Below are positions 1 through 9,846 of a DNA stretch of 64,000 nucleotides, in pieces (position 1 is the stretch's first letter; the number at the start of each line of letters is the position of its first letter). The notes beneath the pieces were generated by a model that was not told the origin of the DNA, did not search any database, and saw nothing but the letters and a program-made list of their open reading frames with translations. Location of the stretch: NCBI GenBank assembly GCA_039519185.1, contig CM076849.1, forward strand, positions 56,989,087-57,053,086, read 5' to 3'. Made by a program: the position numbers and the translations under genes. Source of the stretch: Astragalus membranaceus (lineage: Eukaryota; Streptophyta; Magnoliopsida; Fabales; Fabaceae).

Positions 1-1354
1 CCTAAGATCTACACATGTATATCACACTCAAACAATCATCATTTCATCATTTATTCAACACACAAAATCAAAGAAAATAAAAGATGATGAAACCCTAATT
101 TAGGGACCTAAACCCGAATGCGCTATTGGTCCTATATACCATTCTTATTCAACTTTGACACATGAAATAGACAAGAAAACATGAGGATCCTAATTTCTAA
201 CCCAAGGCTGAAGCAAAACATGAGGAAAGATAAATTTTACTTGGTGAAAATTTCATAAAACAAAGTGCAAATCACAAGAACAACACATAATCAACACATA
301 GTCACAAGAACAATTTATTTGGTGGGTGAGATGCCAACTCTCACCCACAACAGCCCCTAATCTACATTTAGATGATGTTATGAGATGCAAATATAAGTTG
401 AAAAAGGATTTTGATGCAAGAAAGTGGATGAAAATGCAAAGGGTTTTAAGTTATACCTTAGTTCCAAGCTAAACAAGAGTAGAAATGAAGATCAAGAGTA
501 ACCAATCACCAACAATCTTCAAAAATCACCAACAACAACCACGTGACCTTGAAGGATCAGCCCCTTTGATGATGTAAATGTGGAATCAAAGATGAAAGGA
601 AGAGGATATATGAATATGGAGTGAGTTTGAGGTGAGTTGGTGGATGGAAATTGAAAAGAAAATGGAGGAGGGGGGTGAGGGGGGCTACGGCCTTGGAGAG
701 AAAAGAGGTGTGCTAGGGTTTTTGAATGGAGAGTGAGGCCAAGAAGGTGTGTGGGCTGATCATATGAAGGTATATATAGTGTTCACTTATCATTAAGGGC
801 TTCTAGGTCATTTGATTTCCATTGTGCTCTAGGATTGCATTTTAGTTTTAAACCAAGGGTCAAGATCAAATGTCACATGGATTAGGGGCAATTAGAAAGC
901 ACAAAGTGAGGAGAGAGAGGGCTGAGGGGCGCAGCTTAAGGATGGTGGTGAAGGATAAGTTCAATTACAAAATTGTATTTTTCTATGAAGCTTATTACAA
1001 GAGTGCCATTTTAATTCAAATGAAGGGTGAGGATTGCATTTAGCACTTGAATGGAAGGCCATGATTTAAACACAATTTGCAACCAATAAAATAAATCAAA
1101 ATGGGGGAAAAGGGGCTGGAATTCGCAGCCAAGGAGAGAGTGTGAGTGGAATTGCAACTTGTACTATTGTACTACATTTGACCTTTCAAAATTCAAAGGG
1201 ATATTCCTTATTCCCTTCTAGATAATTCTTCTAAATTCTTGCCATTTTGGGCCATATCCCATGATTCAATGATTGGGCTCTGAATTTCATGATCTCACCA
1301 ATCCCAAAATTGATTTGTTAACCCCACTCCAAAGGAAATGACCATTTTACCCTT
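1..1354 (-). repeat. Ogre-A 3' LTR, partial
   Basis: Bases 1-1354 match 25697-27050 in the 5' LTR almost exactly: A/T at about 396, A/G at about 850, and 6 extra bases near 1225. The LTR continues to the left of the window. At 1355 the match stops abruptly, so the first ~505 bp expected of this LTR (including its terminal TGTCATACCCC) are missing and replaced by other sequence. A minus-strand TATATATA lies at 771-778. Confidence 0.92.
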
Positions 1355-1640
1355 TTGTTCAAAATAGAAATAAAGAATTCAGAAATTATACCGATTTTGT
1401 CAGTGATAAAGAAATATGACAAAATCGGTATAATTTGGATTTTGACAAGAAATATGAATTGCGCAGGACATATTTCGAGGCAAAATAGAAATAAAGAATT
1501 CAGAAATTATACCGATTTTGTCTGCTTAGGGAAACCCGAATTTTCCTCTTTTCTTTTTCTATTTTTTTTAATAGATGGGCTTGAGAACAAACGGGGAACG
1601 GTTAACACTTGGCGTATTAACCGGGAGAAAGAAAATGACG
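1355..1640. other. Filler at a broken LTR / 3' UTR junction
   Basis: This stretch replaces the expected start of the 3' LTR. It holds a perfect 42-bp direct repeat (1360-1401 and 1481-1522). The last 17 bases of each copy (ATTATACCGATTTTGTC) also occur inverted at 1418-1434. From about 1506 the sequence (ACCGATTTTGTCTGCTTAGG and on) resembles the start of an Ogre LTR on the opposite strand. A 100-codon ORF across it has no recognisable domain and is not called. Templated filler from double-strand break repair fits best. Confidence 0.6.
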
Positions 1641-1830
1641 GACCACTCGGGATCTGAAGGAGCACTAAGGCTCTGAAGGACCACTCAGGGTCTGAAGGAG
1701 CACTAAGGCTCTGAAGGACCGCTCAGGGTCTGAAGGAGCACTAAGGCTCTGAAGGACCACTCGGGGTCTGGAAGGCTGCCTAGGCCTTAATTGAAGGACC
1801 ATCGTGGTCTGAAGGAGCGCTACTAGCTAT
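1641..1830 (-). repeat. Ogre-A 3' UTR tandem repeats (~38-bp unit, two ~19-bp halves)
   Basis: Alternating units read on the plus strand as TCTGAAGGAGCACTAAGGC and TCTGAAGGACCACTCAGGG. There are about four to five double units, degenerating toward 1830 and with stray copies near 1950-2050. They occupy the same place as the 20-bp array of Ogre-C. Variable tandem repeats in the 3' UTR are known for pea Ogre-type elements. Confidence 0.85.
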
Positions 1831-3069
1831 GGTACTAGTAAAACGGTCTGAGGGGGGCCTTTGCATTCGAGCGGCCATGATGGGTCAAGATCAGCTCCAG
1901 AACTGATATGTTGACTATGAAGGACGTCCGCTGTGTCTTAGGCTTGACACAACTAGTCTGAAGGACCACTTGGGGTCTGAAGGACTTACCCGCAGCTCGA
2001 ATACGAGGTGAAGTCTGCTTTTGAAGGGACACTTGGGTCCTGAAGGGATTCACGAATCCTGTTGGTTGATTGATTGAAATGACCAATGCTGCCGCACTGG
2101 ATTGAGGTACCTGCATACGTCAGTTGATGCAAGGAATAGTGCATGGAGTATGAGTGCATGGAGTATGAGTGCATGTTATGCAAAGGCATGTTATGCAAAT
2201 GCATGCAATGCCATGATTTTGGTGTAATGATGAATGTGATGAAATGCTATTCCTGATTCTTCATCTCTTTGATTTTTCTCTGGTCAGCTTTCTTTTTTCT
2301 GACTGTTTGTTTTTCTTTGTTTTTTTCATTCTTTTATCAGCTTTCTTTTTTCTGATCGTTTGTTTTTTTGTTTGCTCTTTTGCTCTTTTGGCTTATTTTC
2401 TTTTGCTGGTCCGTCCAACCTGTGAGACTGAGGGATTGATTAGAATTGCGGTGGCATATGAGCCGGACGCCAATTGCTTTGCAATTTGCCATCTGAAATG
2501 GCCTATGAGTGCAATTATTCTTTTGTGAGCTTAATTTTCTCAGCTACTTCCTTCTCTTGACTTTTAAGAACTTCGCAATGATTGTGATGTTCTATGATTT
2601 ATGCACATGTTTTACAGGTCAATGTTATCACCATCATAAAACACTTATTTGAGCAGAAAAAGCAGAGAAATAGAAGAACAAACAGATATGAGAAAGACTG
2701 AATTTTATTGATATGGAAACCGGTCGCACAAGAAGTTACGCCGATTATTCAATACATTTGAAGATTTAAACTACAAAAAGACACGAAAAAGAGAGAGGCT
2801 GATTTCTGACTGTCCGTCTCTATGGAACAGTGCCAACATTTATGTCTTCGACTTTGATCATCCTTTCATCCAAGTCTTTGGGAGAATTGTACGCCTTTCT
2901 TCACTTTCCTTGCCCAAGCTTTCTGACCCTAATTTTTGCCTGGATCGCCCTTTGCGGGTTTTCAATCCACCGGGTCGCTCTGATTTTGCCTAGGTCGCCC
3001 TTTGCGGGTTTTCAACCTAGCGAGCTAATTCTTACTTGGCTTGTCTTTCTCTTTTTTCATCTATTTCTT
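1831..3069 (-). other. Ogre-A 3' UTR between pol and the repeat array
   Basis: Non-coding. A block at about 2040-2240 (minus strand: repeated GCATAACATGC and ACTCCATGCAC, then TTCCTTGCATCAACT) is clearly homologous to 56440-56580 of Ogre-C, so it is conserved between families just before the array. A ~60-bp duplication carries CGCCCTTTGCGGGTTTTCAA twice (about 2949 and 2997). T-rich runs lie at 2244-2400. ORFs of 72-95 codons here show no domain and are not called. Confidence 0.75.
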
Positions 3070-6000
3070 TTAGGCATAATACTTCTTCACTTGATCGGAA
3101 TTGACTGGGTTCTTTAAATCTTCTCCATCCATATTCGTGAGTATCAGCGCTCCTCCAGAAAAGGCTTTCTTGACTACATAGGGGCCATCATGAGTGGGTG
3201 TCCACTTCCCTCGGGGATCAGTCTGGATAGGCAAGATCTTCTTAAGCACTAGATCTCCCTCATTGAACTCACGGCATCGGACTTTCTTGTCAAAAGCTGT
3301 TCTCATCCTTTGCTGGTATAGCTGCCCATGACACAAGGCTGTGATTCTCTTTTCCTCAATGAGATTTAGCTGATCTAGACGTGCCCGTACCCACTCTGCT
3401 TCTTCCAACTTAGCTTCCATGATTACTCGCAGAGAAGGTATCTCAACCTCGATAGGAAGGACTGCTTCCGTCCCATATACCAGAGAGAAAGGAGTTGCCC
3501 CAGTTGAGGTACGCACTGAAGTGCGGTAGCCATGCAGAGCAAAGGGAAGCATTTCATGCCAATCCTTGTATGTGACCACCATTTTCTGGACTATCTTCTT
3601 GATGTTCTTGTTAGTCGCTTCGACTGCCCCATTCATCTTGGGTCGATAGGGCGAAGAATTATGATGCTGGATCTTGAACTCTGCACACAGATCCTTCATC
3701 ATTTTGCTATTTAGGTTACTGCCATTATCAGTGATGATCTTGTCAGGGAGACCATAACGGCAGATCAGATCTTTCTTCACAAATTTAGCAACCACTGAAC
3801 TGGTCACACTAGAGTATGAAGCAGCTTCAACCCATTTTGTGAAGTAGTCAATGGCAACCAAAATAAAGCGATGTCCGTTTGATGCTTTGGGTTCAATGGG
3901 ACCAATAACATCCATTCCCCACATTGAAAACGGCCAGGATGCAGTCAAAACATTTAATCTGGCAGGCGGCACATGGATATGATCAGCATAAATTTGACAT
4001 TTGTGGCATTTTCGGACAAAACTGTAGCAGTCACCTTCCATCTGCAACCAGTAATAGCCTGCCCTTAAAATCTGTCTAGCCATAGTATGCGCACTAGAAT
4101 GAGTTCCGAATGAGCCCTCATGTACCTCTCTCATGATTCTTGTAGCTTCTTCTTTGGCAACACACCTTAAGAGGACTGAGTCATAATTCCTTTTGTAGAG
4201 AACCTCACCACTGAGGAAGAAATTACTTGACAATCGCCGAAGAGTTCTCTTGTCATTCTCAGATGCCCCAGGAGGGTATTCTCTGCTGATAATGTACTGC
4301 TTGATGTCATGATACCAAGGCTTGTCATCAGGCTCTTCTTCTATGGCTGTACAGTAATGATGCGCTGGGAGATCCCGATGTTGGATTCTGATATGAGCTA
4401 GGTTTTTGTCGCAGCTGACATTGAACATTGATGACAGAGTTGCCAAAGCATCGGCCAGTTGATTTTCATCTCTAGGGATGTGCTGGAAAGTAATTGCGTC
4501 GAAAGACTCCATCAATTCTCGCACATAATCACAATATGGAATCAATTTAGGATCTCTGGTCTCCCAATCGCCTCTTACTTGATGAATAACCAGGGCTGAA
4601 TCCCCATACACATCGAGCCTTTTAACTTTCCACTCTAAAGCTGCTTGGATCCCCAAGATGCATGCTTCATATTCTGCGATGTTGTTAGTAACATAGAAGC
4701 TTAATCTGGCAGTGACTGGAACAAAACGGTTATCTGGGGATATTAACACAGCCCCAGCTCCGTGTCCCCACACATTGGATGCGCCGTCAAATATCATCCT
4801 CCACCTTTCATCTTCTGGAGACTTCCCTTCATCAAATAGTGCCATGATGTCTTCATCGGGAAAATCATACTGCATTGACTGGTAATCTTGAATTGGCTGG
4901 CATGCTAAGTACTCAGCCAGTGCACTGCCCTTGATCGCTTTCCGCGTGACATACAAGATATCGTATTCTGACAACAACATCTGCCAACGAGCAATCCGTC
5001 CTGTGAGTGCTGGCTTTTCGAAAATGTATTTGATTGGATCCATTTTAGACACCAACCAAGTTGTATGGCTCAACATGTACTGCCTTAAACGACGAGCAGC
5101 CCATGTCAAAGCGCAACAAGTCTTTTCCAGCATTGAATACCTCGTCTCACAGTCAGTGAATTTCTTACTCAAGTAGTATATGGCATGCTCTTTCTTTCCA
5201 GATTCATCATGCTGCCCCAGCACACACCCCATTGAATTGTCTAGCACAGTTAGATACAAGATAAGTGGTCTCCCAGACACTGGCGGCATCAAGACTGGTG
5301 GATTCTGAAGGTACTCTTTAATCCTTTCAAACGCTCTCTGACAATCATCATTCCACTCCAGTTTTTGGTTCTTGCATAACAGCTTAAAGAGAGGCTCGCA
5401 AGTGGCAGTCAATTGGGATATAAACCTTGAGATATAATTCAATCTCCCAAGGAAACCCCGGACCTCTTTTTCGGTCTTTGGCGCTGGCATTTCAAGGATT
5501 GCTTTGACCTTATCTGGATCAACTTCTATCCCTTTCTGGCTGACGATAAACCCCAATAATTTTCCGGATCTCACACCAAAGGTACATTTGGCGGGGTTTA
5601 ACTTGAGTTTGAACTTCCGTAGCCGTTCGAAGAGTTTTCGCAGATTAACAATGTGCTCCTCATCAGTCTTGGATTTCACAATCATATCATCTACGTACAC
5701 CTCAATTTCTTTGTGCATCATGTCGTGGAATAATGTCATCATCGCTCTCTGATAAGTTGCACCGGCGTTCTTGAGCCCAAAAGGCATTACCTTGTAGCAG
5801 AATGTTCCCCAGAGTGTTATGAAAGTGGTTTTCTCCATATCTTCTGGAGCCATTTTGATCTGATTGTACCCTGAATATCCATCCATGAAGGAGAATAAAG
5901 AATGCTGGGCTGTACTGTCTACCAGAATATCAATGTGAGGTAGAGGGAAGTCATCCTTGGGACTAGCTCTGTTCAAATCCCTATAATCAACACACATCCT

Positions 6001-6675
6001 GACCTTGCCATCCTTTTTCGGGACAGGGACGATATTTGCTACCCATTGAGGATACTTAGCCACTGCCAGAAATCCCACATCAAACTGCTTTTTTACCTCA
6101 TCTCTGATCTTCATTGACATCTCGGGCTTCATCCTTCTCAATTTCTGCTTGACTGGTGGACACTTTGGCTTCACGGGCAATCTGTGCTCAACAATATCGG
6201 TATCTAACCCTGGCATATCCTTGTACGACCATGGAAAGACATCAACGTATTCACGCAAGAGTTGGATCAGCTTTTTGCATTCACCATCCCCCATGGCAGT
6301 ACCGACTTTAACTTCTTTTTTATCCTCTTCCGTACCCAGATTGATTAACTCAACCGACTCTTCATGAGGCTGAATGATCTTTTCTTCCTGTTCTAGTAGT
6401 CTTATTAGTTCCGGAGGAGTTTCCCAGTTTTCCTCAATGCTCCCTTCAGTTTGGTTAATTGGATGATCAAAATCACAATATGACTTATTGGCACTGTTAT
6501 TTCCAGAAACAATTACTTTCGATCTGCGTACGTATAAGCAGAGAGTAGAATGAAAAGCGGAACAAACAAAATAAAGTGAAAAGAAAGAGAAAATAAATGA
6601 AGACAAAGAAATTTTATTGATAGAATTCAAAACAAGTGTTTTTATTGATGGTGATGTCACTGAACATAAAAACAT
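3070..6675 (-). CDS. Ogre-A pol: RT, RNase H, second RNase H, integrase
   Basis: Open for 1201 codons. The first ~50 residues are probably translated intron; the conserved part starts near residue 52 (about 6521). Reverse transcriptase lies around residues 215-400 with the catalytic YVDD near 327. The first RNase H follows (about 470-600), then a second, archaeal-type RNase H (about 630-760, starting MIFDGASN), which marks the Tat lineage. Integrase covers about 830-1100 with a zinc-binding HHCC region (CHKCQ) and the DDE core (GMDVIGP, ITDNGS, NGAVEATN). The C-terminal tail ends just after NSDQVKKYYA. It copies element RNA into DNA and inserts it in the nucleus. No stop or frameshift was found, unlike the Ogre-C remnant. 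Expression would need splicing of the upstream intron. Confidence 0.93.
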   Translation of the reverse strand: MFLCSVTSPSIKTLVLNSINKISLSSFIFSFFSLYFVCSAFHSTLCLYVRRSKVIVSGNNSANKSYCDFDHPINQTEGSIEENWETPPELIRLLEQEEKIIQPHEESVELINLGTEEDKKEVKVGTAMGDGECKKLIQLLREYVDVFPWSYKDMPGLDTDIVEHRLPVKPKCPPVKQKLRRMKPEMSMKIRDEVKKQFDVGFLAVAKYPQWVANIVPVPKKDGKVRMCVDYRDLNRASPKDDFPLPHIDILVDSTAQHSLFSFMDGYSGYNQIKMAPEDMEKTTFITLWGTFCYKVMPFGLKNAGATYQRAMMTLFHDMMHKEIEVYVDDMIVKSKTDEEHIVNLRKLFERLRKFKLKLNPAKCTFGVRSGKLLGFIVSQKGIEVDPDKVKAILEMPAPKTEKEVRGFLGRLNYISRFISQLTATCEPLFKLLCKNQKLEWNDDCQRAFERIKEYLQNPPVLMPPVSGRPLILYLTVLDNSMGCVLGQHDESGKKEHAIYYLSKKFTDCETRYSMLEKTCCALTWAARRLRQYMLSHTTWLVSKMDPIKYIFEKPALTGRIARWQMLLSEYDILYVTRKAIKGSALAEYLACQPIQDYQSMQYDFPDEDIMALFDEGKSPEDERWRMIFDGASNVWGHGAGAVLISPDNRFVPVTARLSFYVTNNIAEYEACILGIQAALEWKVKRLDVYGDSALVIHQVRGDWETRDPKLIPYCDYVRELMESFDAITFQHIPRDENQLADALATLSSMFNVSCDKNLAHIRIQHRDLPAHHYCTAIEEEPDDKPWYHDIKQYIISREYPPGASENDKRTLRRLSSNFFLSGEVLYKRNYDSVLLRCVAKEEATRIMREVHEGSFGTHSSAHTMARQILRAGYYWLQMEGDCYSFVRKCHKCQIYADHIHVPPARLNVLTASWPFSMWGMDVIGPIEPKASNGHRFILVAIDYFTKWVEAASYSSVTSSVVAKFVKKDLICRYGLPDKIITDNGSNLNSKMMKDLCAEFKIQHHNSSPYRPKMNGAVEATNKNIKKIVQKMVVTYKDWHEMLPFALHGYRTSVRTSTGATPFSLVYGTEAVLPIEVEIPSLRVIMEAKLEEAEWVRARLDQLNLIEEKRITALCHGQLYQQRMRTAFDKKVRCREFNEGDLVLKKILPIQTDPRGKWTPTHDGPYVVKKAFSGGALILTNMDGEDLKNPVNSDQVKKYYA

Positions 6676-6736
6676 GCATGCCCTAACAAACTATCCTGAA
6701 GCCTTGGGCAGAGCTAAAGGAATGCATCACAAATCA
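6521..6736 (-). other. Probable Ogre intron between protease and RT exons
   Basis: In the Ogre group a short intron separates protease from RT (established knowledge). Here the protease frame stops at 6737 and sequence homologous to the RT-exon start of Ogre-C begins near 6520. A plausible acceptor on the minus strand is TACGCAG before ATCGAAAG at about 6521. I could not fix the donor; AAAGTAATG at the end of the protease ORF and ATTTGTGATG just after it are candidates. Confidence 0.6.
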
Positions 6737-7855
6737 TTACTTTGAATTAAAAGTGATGGGCAAGTCTACAGCTTCCCAATTCTTGAGCTTTTCATCAGCA
6801 TGACAACGGCGGACCAAGCTGACACCACCTTCTTCATTCTTTGAACCATCCTCAATGGCGGTAATTTGATCTGGGTTTAGCAACCCTGCACTCTTAAAGC
6901 TTTGGCGAATGTCACAGATATGAATCCCTTTTGGCTCCGGGTTCCAACCTCTCAGCTTGGCCAACCTCACTCCTCTTCTTTCTTCAACCACCTTCTTCTT
7001 TTCAGCTTCGGTTGGGCAGTATCCCAAACCAAAACGATCTTTGTTCTCTTTCAACTGAATAGGAGCACGAATTCCTTGTCCTTCTTTTCCCAATCCGCGT
7101 CCTAACTGATATCCCTGGGCCATCATAATCTTGGCAACCATTTCTTCATCTTTTGACAGCTTCATCACGGGTGATGGCAATTTACCCCCCTCGAACACGG
7201 CATTGGCAATCTCAAGGGATTGAAAAGAAGTCTCCAGCAACTCTTCAGCTGCTTCTACATAGCGGAAGGGAGAAGGCTTGTTAACTAGCATCTCTTCCTC
7301 TCCAAACACCACCACAATCTTATCATCCACTGCAAATTTGACCCTCTGATGCAAAGAGGAAGGGATAGCCCCGGCCGTATGAATCCATGGCCTCCCAAGT
7401 AAACAGCTGTAAGATGAAGAGATGTCCATGATTTGAAAATTCACGTAAAAGGTCTCTGGCCCAATCTGGATAGGAAACTCCACCTCTCCTATTACTTCCT
7501 TCTTTGATCCATCGAATGCCCTTACCAGTGTCGAACTAGGCTTCATGAAGGAACAGTCCACATCCAACTTGTTCAAAGTGGACTTTGGCATAACATTCAG
7601 AGAGGAGCCATTATCAATCAGCACCCGGGCTAACACAAAGTCCCCACATTTGACAGAGATGTGGAGGGCTAGGTTGTGTTTTCTCCCTTCTGGGGGAAGT
7701 TCATCATCAGCAAAGGTTACGTGGTTTGCAGCCATAATATTCCCAACCACCTCATCAAATTGACCCACAGAAATGTTTTGAGCAATGTGAGCCCCGTTCA
7801 GCACTTTCATCAGGGCAGCTCTATGTGCTTCTGAGCTCAACAGCAATGACATCAT
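6737..7855 (-). CDS. Ogre-A aspartic protease with G-patch domain
   Basis: A 372-codon frame. The retropepsin core spans about residues 55-165, with the active-site box LIDNGSSLNV at 79-88 (DNG rather than DTG) and a C-terminal flap-like segment CLLGRPW at 151-157. A glycine-rich G-patch (QGYQLGRGLGKEGQGI, about 238-282) follows, which in this family may bind nucleic acid. It would cleave the Gag and Pol polyproteins. Its ATG (7855-7853) overlaps the gag stop (7854-7852), and the protease frame stays open upstream, reading SDEPTPAKISMM inside the gag end. Gag and protease may therefore be joined by frameshifting, or this copy may carry a frameshift. The frame stops just before the intron. Confidence 0.85.
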   Translation of the reverse strand: MMSLLLSSEAHRAALMKVLNGAHIAQNISVGQFDEVVGNIMAANHVTFADDELPPEGRKHNLALHISVKCGDFVLARVLIDNGSSLNVMPKSTLNKLDVDCSFMKPSSTLVRAFDGSKKEVIGEVEFPIQIGPETFYVNFQIMDISSSYSCLLGRPWIHTAGAIPSSLHQRVKFAVDDKIVVVFGEEEMLVNKPSPFRYVEAAEELLETSFQSLEIANAVFEGGKLPSPVMKLSKDEEMVAKIMMAQGYQLGRGLGKEGQGIRAPIQLKENKDRFGLGYCPTEAEKKKVVEERRGVRLAKLRGWNPEPKGIHICDIRQSFKSAGLLNPDQITAIEDGSKNEEGGVSLVRRCHADEKLKNWEAVDLPITFNSK

Positions 7856-9846
7856 AGAGATCTTCGCAGGAGTCGGCTCATCTGACCAACTATTTTATAA
7901 TCACTTTGTCTTACAATTTTCAAGAACTCATCATTTTCTTGCTCTGCCACCTTTTCTTTATGGGCATTCTCCACTTCTTTGTCTTTCCCTTTTCGTACCC
8001 TGTCTTCAACCATTTTAGATGACTCAGCCTGGGTGACCTTGGGGACATACATGCGGCCACTTCTAGTCATCCCACTTGCCCCAGTGATGTTGGTAACAAC
8101 AGAAGCACTTGAAGAATTTTCCACTGGAGGCAAGTTGCTGTATTTCCATGGTACTGCACTGTTTTTCTCGTAAGGGAAGGGAGCAGGCACCTCAATAATC
8201 AGCGGCTGAGATCTAGCTTGAGCTGGCTTCGGATTGTATGGTATCTCAATTGGTTTTCTGGTCCCTTTGCCATCATTGAACTGTAGCATGAGCACATTTT
8301 CTTCTTTCTCAACCACCTCCAGCCGAACCACATAGCGGTCCATCAAATCTTGTAAAACAACCTTAAAATCCTCACAAGCACCTGCACACACAGGGTTAGC
8401 GCATACACAGCCCTTCTTGATAACACCACAACGGCACAGCTCAGCATGTATATTTTCCAGAGGAGTCTGGATACACTTAACATCTCTTATCATTGTCTGT
8501 CCCACAAAATCCTCTACTGCATTAGCGGATGATGTCCCATGTCCCGGTAGGGGGTTTGTAGTTGTGCTTGGACTGTTCGGCTTGAAAGAGATCCAGTTGG
8601 CGTCAATCAAATCCTGGACTACATATTTGAAAGCCTTGCAGTCTTCCACTGTGTGACCGACCCCTCCACTATGAAAGCTACAGGTAGCATCAGCATTGTA
8701 TCCCCTAGGGAAGGGAGGTTGCATAGGCTTCATGGAGCGGGTATTGACCAAATTCTTTGAGACAAGGTGATTGAACAACTCAGTATAGGTCATTGGAATC
8801 GGATCAAAATTAGCACGTCTCTTCTCTTGATAGTTCTGGGCTCTGTAGCCTGAATTAGTTTGCTGTGGCTGAGCTGGAACGGATAATGGCATTGTTTGCG
8901 GTGGAGAATTGAAAGACGGGCTTCTCCCTTCAGTAATAACATTGGTCTCCCCTTCTTTCTTCTTGGGGAAATTGGAAAAGGGCCTCTTTTGTCCACTAGA
9001 GCTACCAAAACCACCAGCAATCTTTCCGCTACGCAATCCGTGCTCTAATCGTTCCCCAATGACGACCATATCCGAGAAACTGGATGAAACGCTCCCCACC
9101 AACCTATCATAATATAGCGCTGGAAGAGTTTCCATAAACATATACACCATCTCTTTTTCAGTCAATGGCGGTTTCACCTGAGCAGCTATGCTCCTCCACT
9201 TTTGGGCATATTCTTTGAATGATTCTCTATCTCCTTTACTCATGTGCTGTAATTGAGACCGGTCGGGAGCAAGGTCCATGTTATACTGATATTGTTTCAG
9301 AAACGCTTCAGAGAGATCTTTCCAACTGTGAATGTCGGAGGATTGCAGCTGCATATACCAATCTAACGATGCCCCAGTCAGACTGTTCTGAAAATAGTGA
9401 ATGAGCACCTTGTCATCATGAGCATAAGCGGCCATCTTTCTAACGTACATCGTCAGATGGCTAGATGGACACCCGGTGCCGCGATATTTATCAAAGTCAG
9501 GGGCTTTGAATTTAGGGGGAATGACAACATCTGGGACAAGGCACAACTCTCGGGCATCCCTGGCTCTAGTACCCGATCCTTCCACAGCCCTTAAACGCTT
9601 TTCAAGCAAGTGATACCGATCCCCACGCTGAGTGCTCTCAAACAAATGACCTTGTGGATAGTTCCCCGAACTGTGATAATAATCCCCATACTGAGCGGGG
9701 TTTCCCATGTGATGGACAGCATTCTGAGGGTTCACGACAACTCCCGGAGTAGGAGTAGGTAAACTTTTTGGCAGCACAATACCAGGACTAGGAGTATGAA
9801 TTTGTGGTCCCATAGCGGATCCATTAGGTATAGTCATGACAGGTTG
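7852..9846 (-). CDS. Ogre-A gag, C-terminal segment (split by Tekay)
   Basis: This is the larger part of gag, cut off from its N-terminus (19677-19271) by the Tekay element. The frame is continuous with that segment once the insert and one GGTTG copy are discounted, giving about 798 codons in all. The retrotransposon gag core (about 130-240 residues into this segment: KMAAYAHDDK, LDWYMQL, FKEYAQKWRS) is followed by a Pro/Gln-rich linker and a zinc-knuckle-like CSFH...GHTVEDC motif. It would form the particle that packages element RNA. The first ATG in this segment (9837) is internal, so the piece has no start of its own and is inactivated by the insertion. Confidence 0.87.
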   Translation of the reverse strand, partial: QPVMTIPNGSAMGPQIHTPSPGIVLPKSLPTPTPGVVVNPQNAVHHMGNPAQYGDYYHSSGNYPQGHLFESTQRGDRYHLLEKRLRAVEGSGTRARDARELCLVPDVVIPPKFKAPDFDKYRGTGCPSSHLTMYVRKMAAYAHDDKVLIHYFQNSLTGASLDWYMQLQSSDIHSWKDLSEAFLKQYQYNMDLAPDRSQLQHMSKGDRESFKEYAQKWRSIAAQVKPPLTEKEMVYMFMETLPALYYDRLVGSVSSSFSDMVVIGERLEHGLRSGKIAGGFGSSSGQKRPFSNFPKKKEGETNVITEGRSPSFNSPPQTMPLSVPAQPQQTNSGYRAQNYQEKRRANFDPIPMTYTELFNHLVSKNLVNTRSMKPMQPPFPRGYNADATCSFHSGGVGHTVEDCKAFKYVVQDLIDANWISFKPNSPSTTTNPLPGHGTSSANAVEDFVGQTMIRDVKCIQTPLENIHAELCRCGVIKKGCVCANPVCAGACEDFKVVLQDLMDRYVVRLEVVEKEENVLMLQFNDGKGTRKPIEIPYNPKPAQARSQPLIIEVPAPFPYEKNSAVPWKYSNLPPVENSSSASVVTNITGASGMTRSGRMYVPKVTQAESSKMVEDRVRKGKDKEVENAHKEKVAEQENDEFLKIVRQSDYKIVGQMSRLLRRSL
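9842..9846. repeat. Target-site duplication, left copy (GGTTG)
   Basis: GGTTG directly abuts the TGTAACACC end of the Tekay LTR and is repeated at 19271-19275 after the other end. Gypsy integrases make 5-bp duplications. Confidence 0.95.

Noticed and set aside
3070..6675. Endogenous pararetrovirus
   Set aside because: The order protease-RT-RNase H-integrase with LTRs and a tRNA-Arg-type primer site is that of Ty3/gypsy; no movement-protein or coat-type domain was seen.
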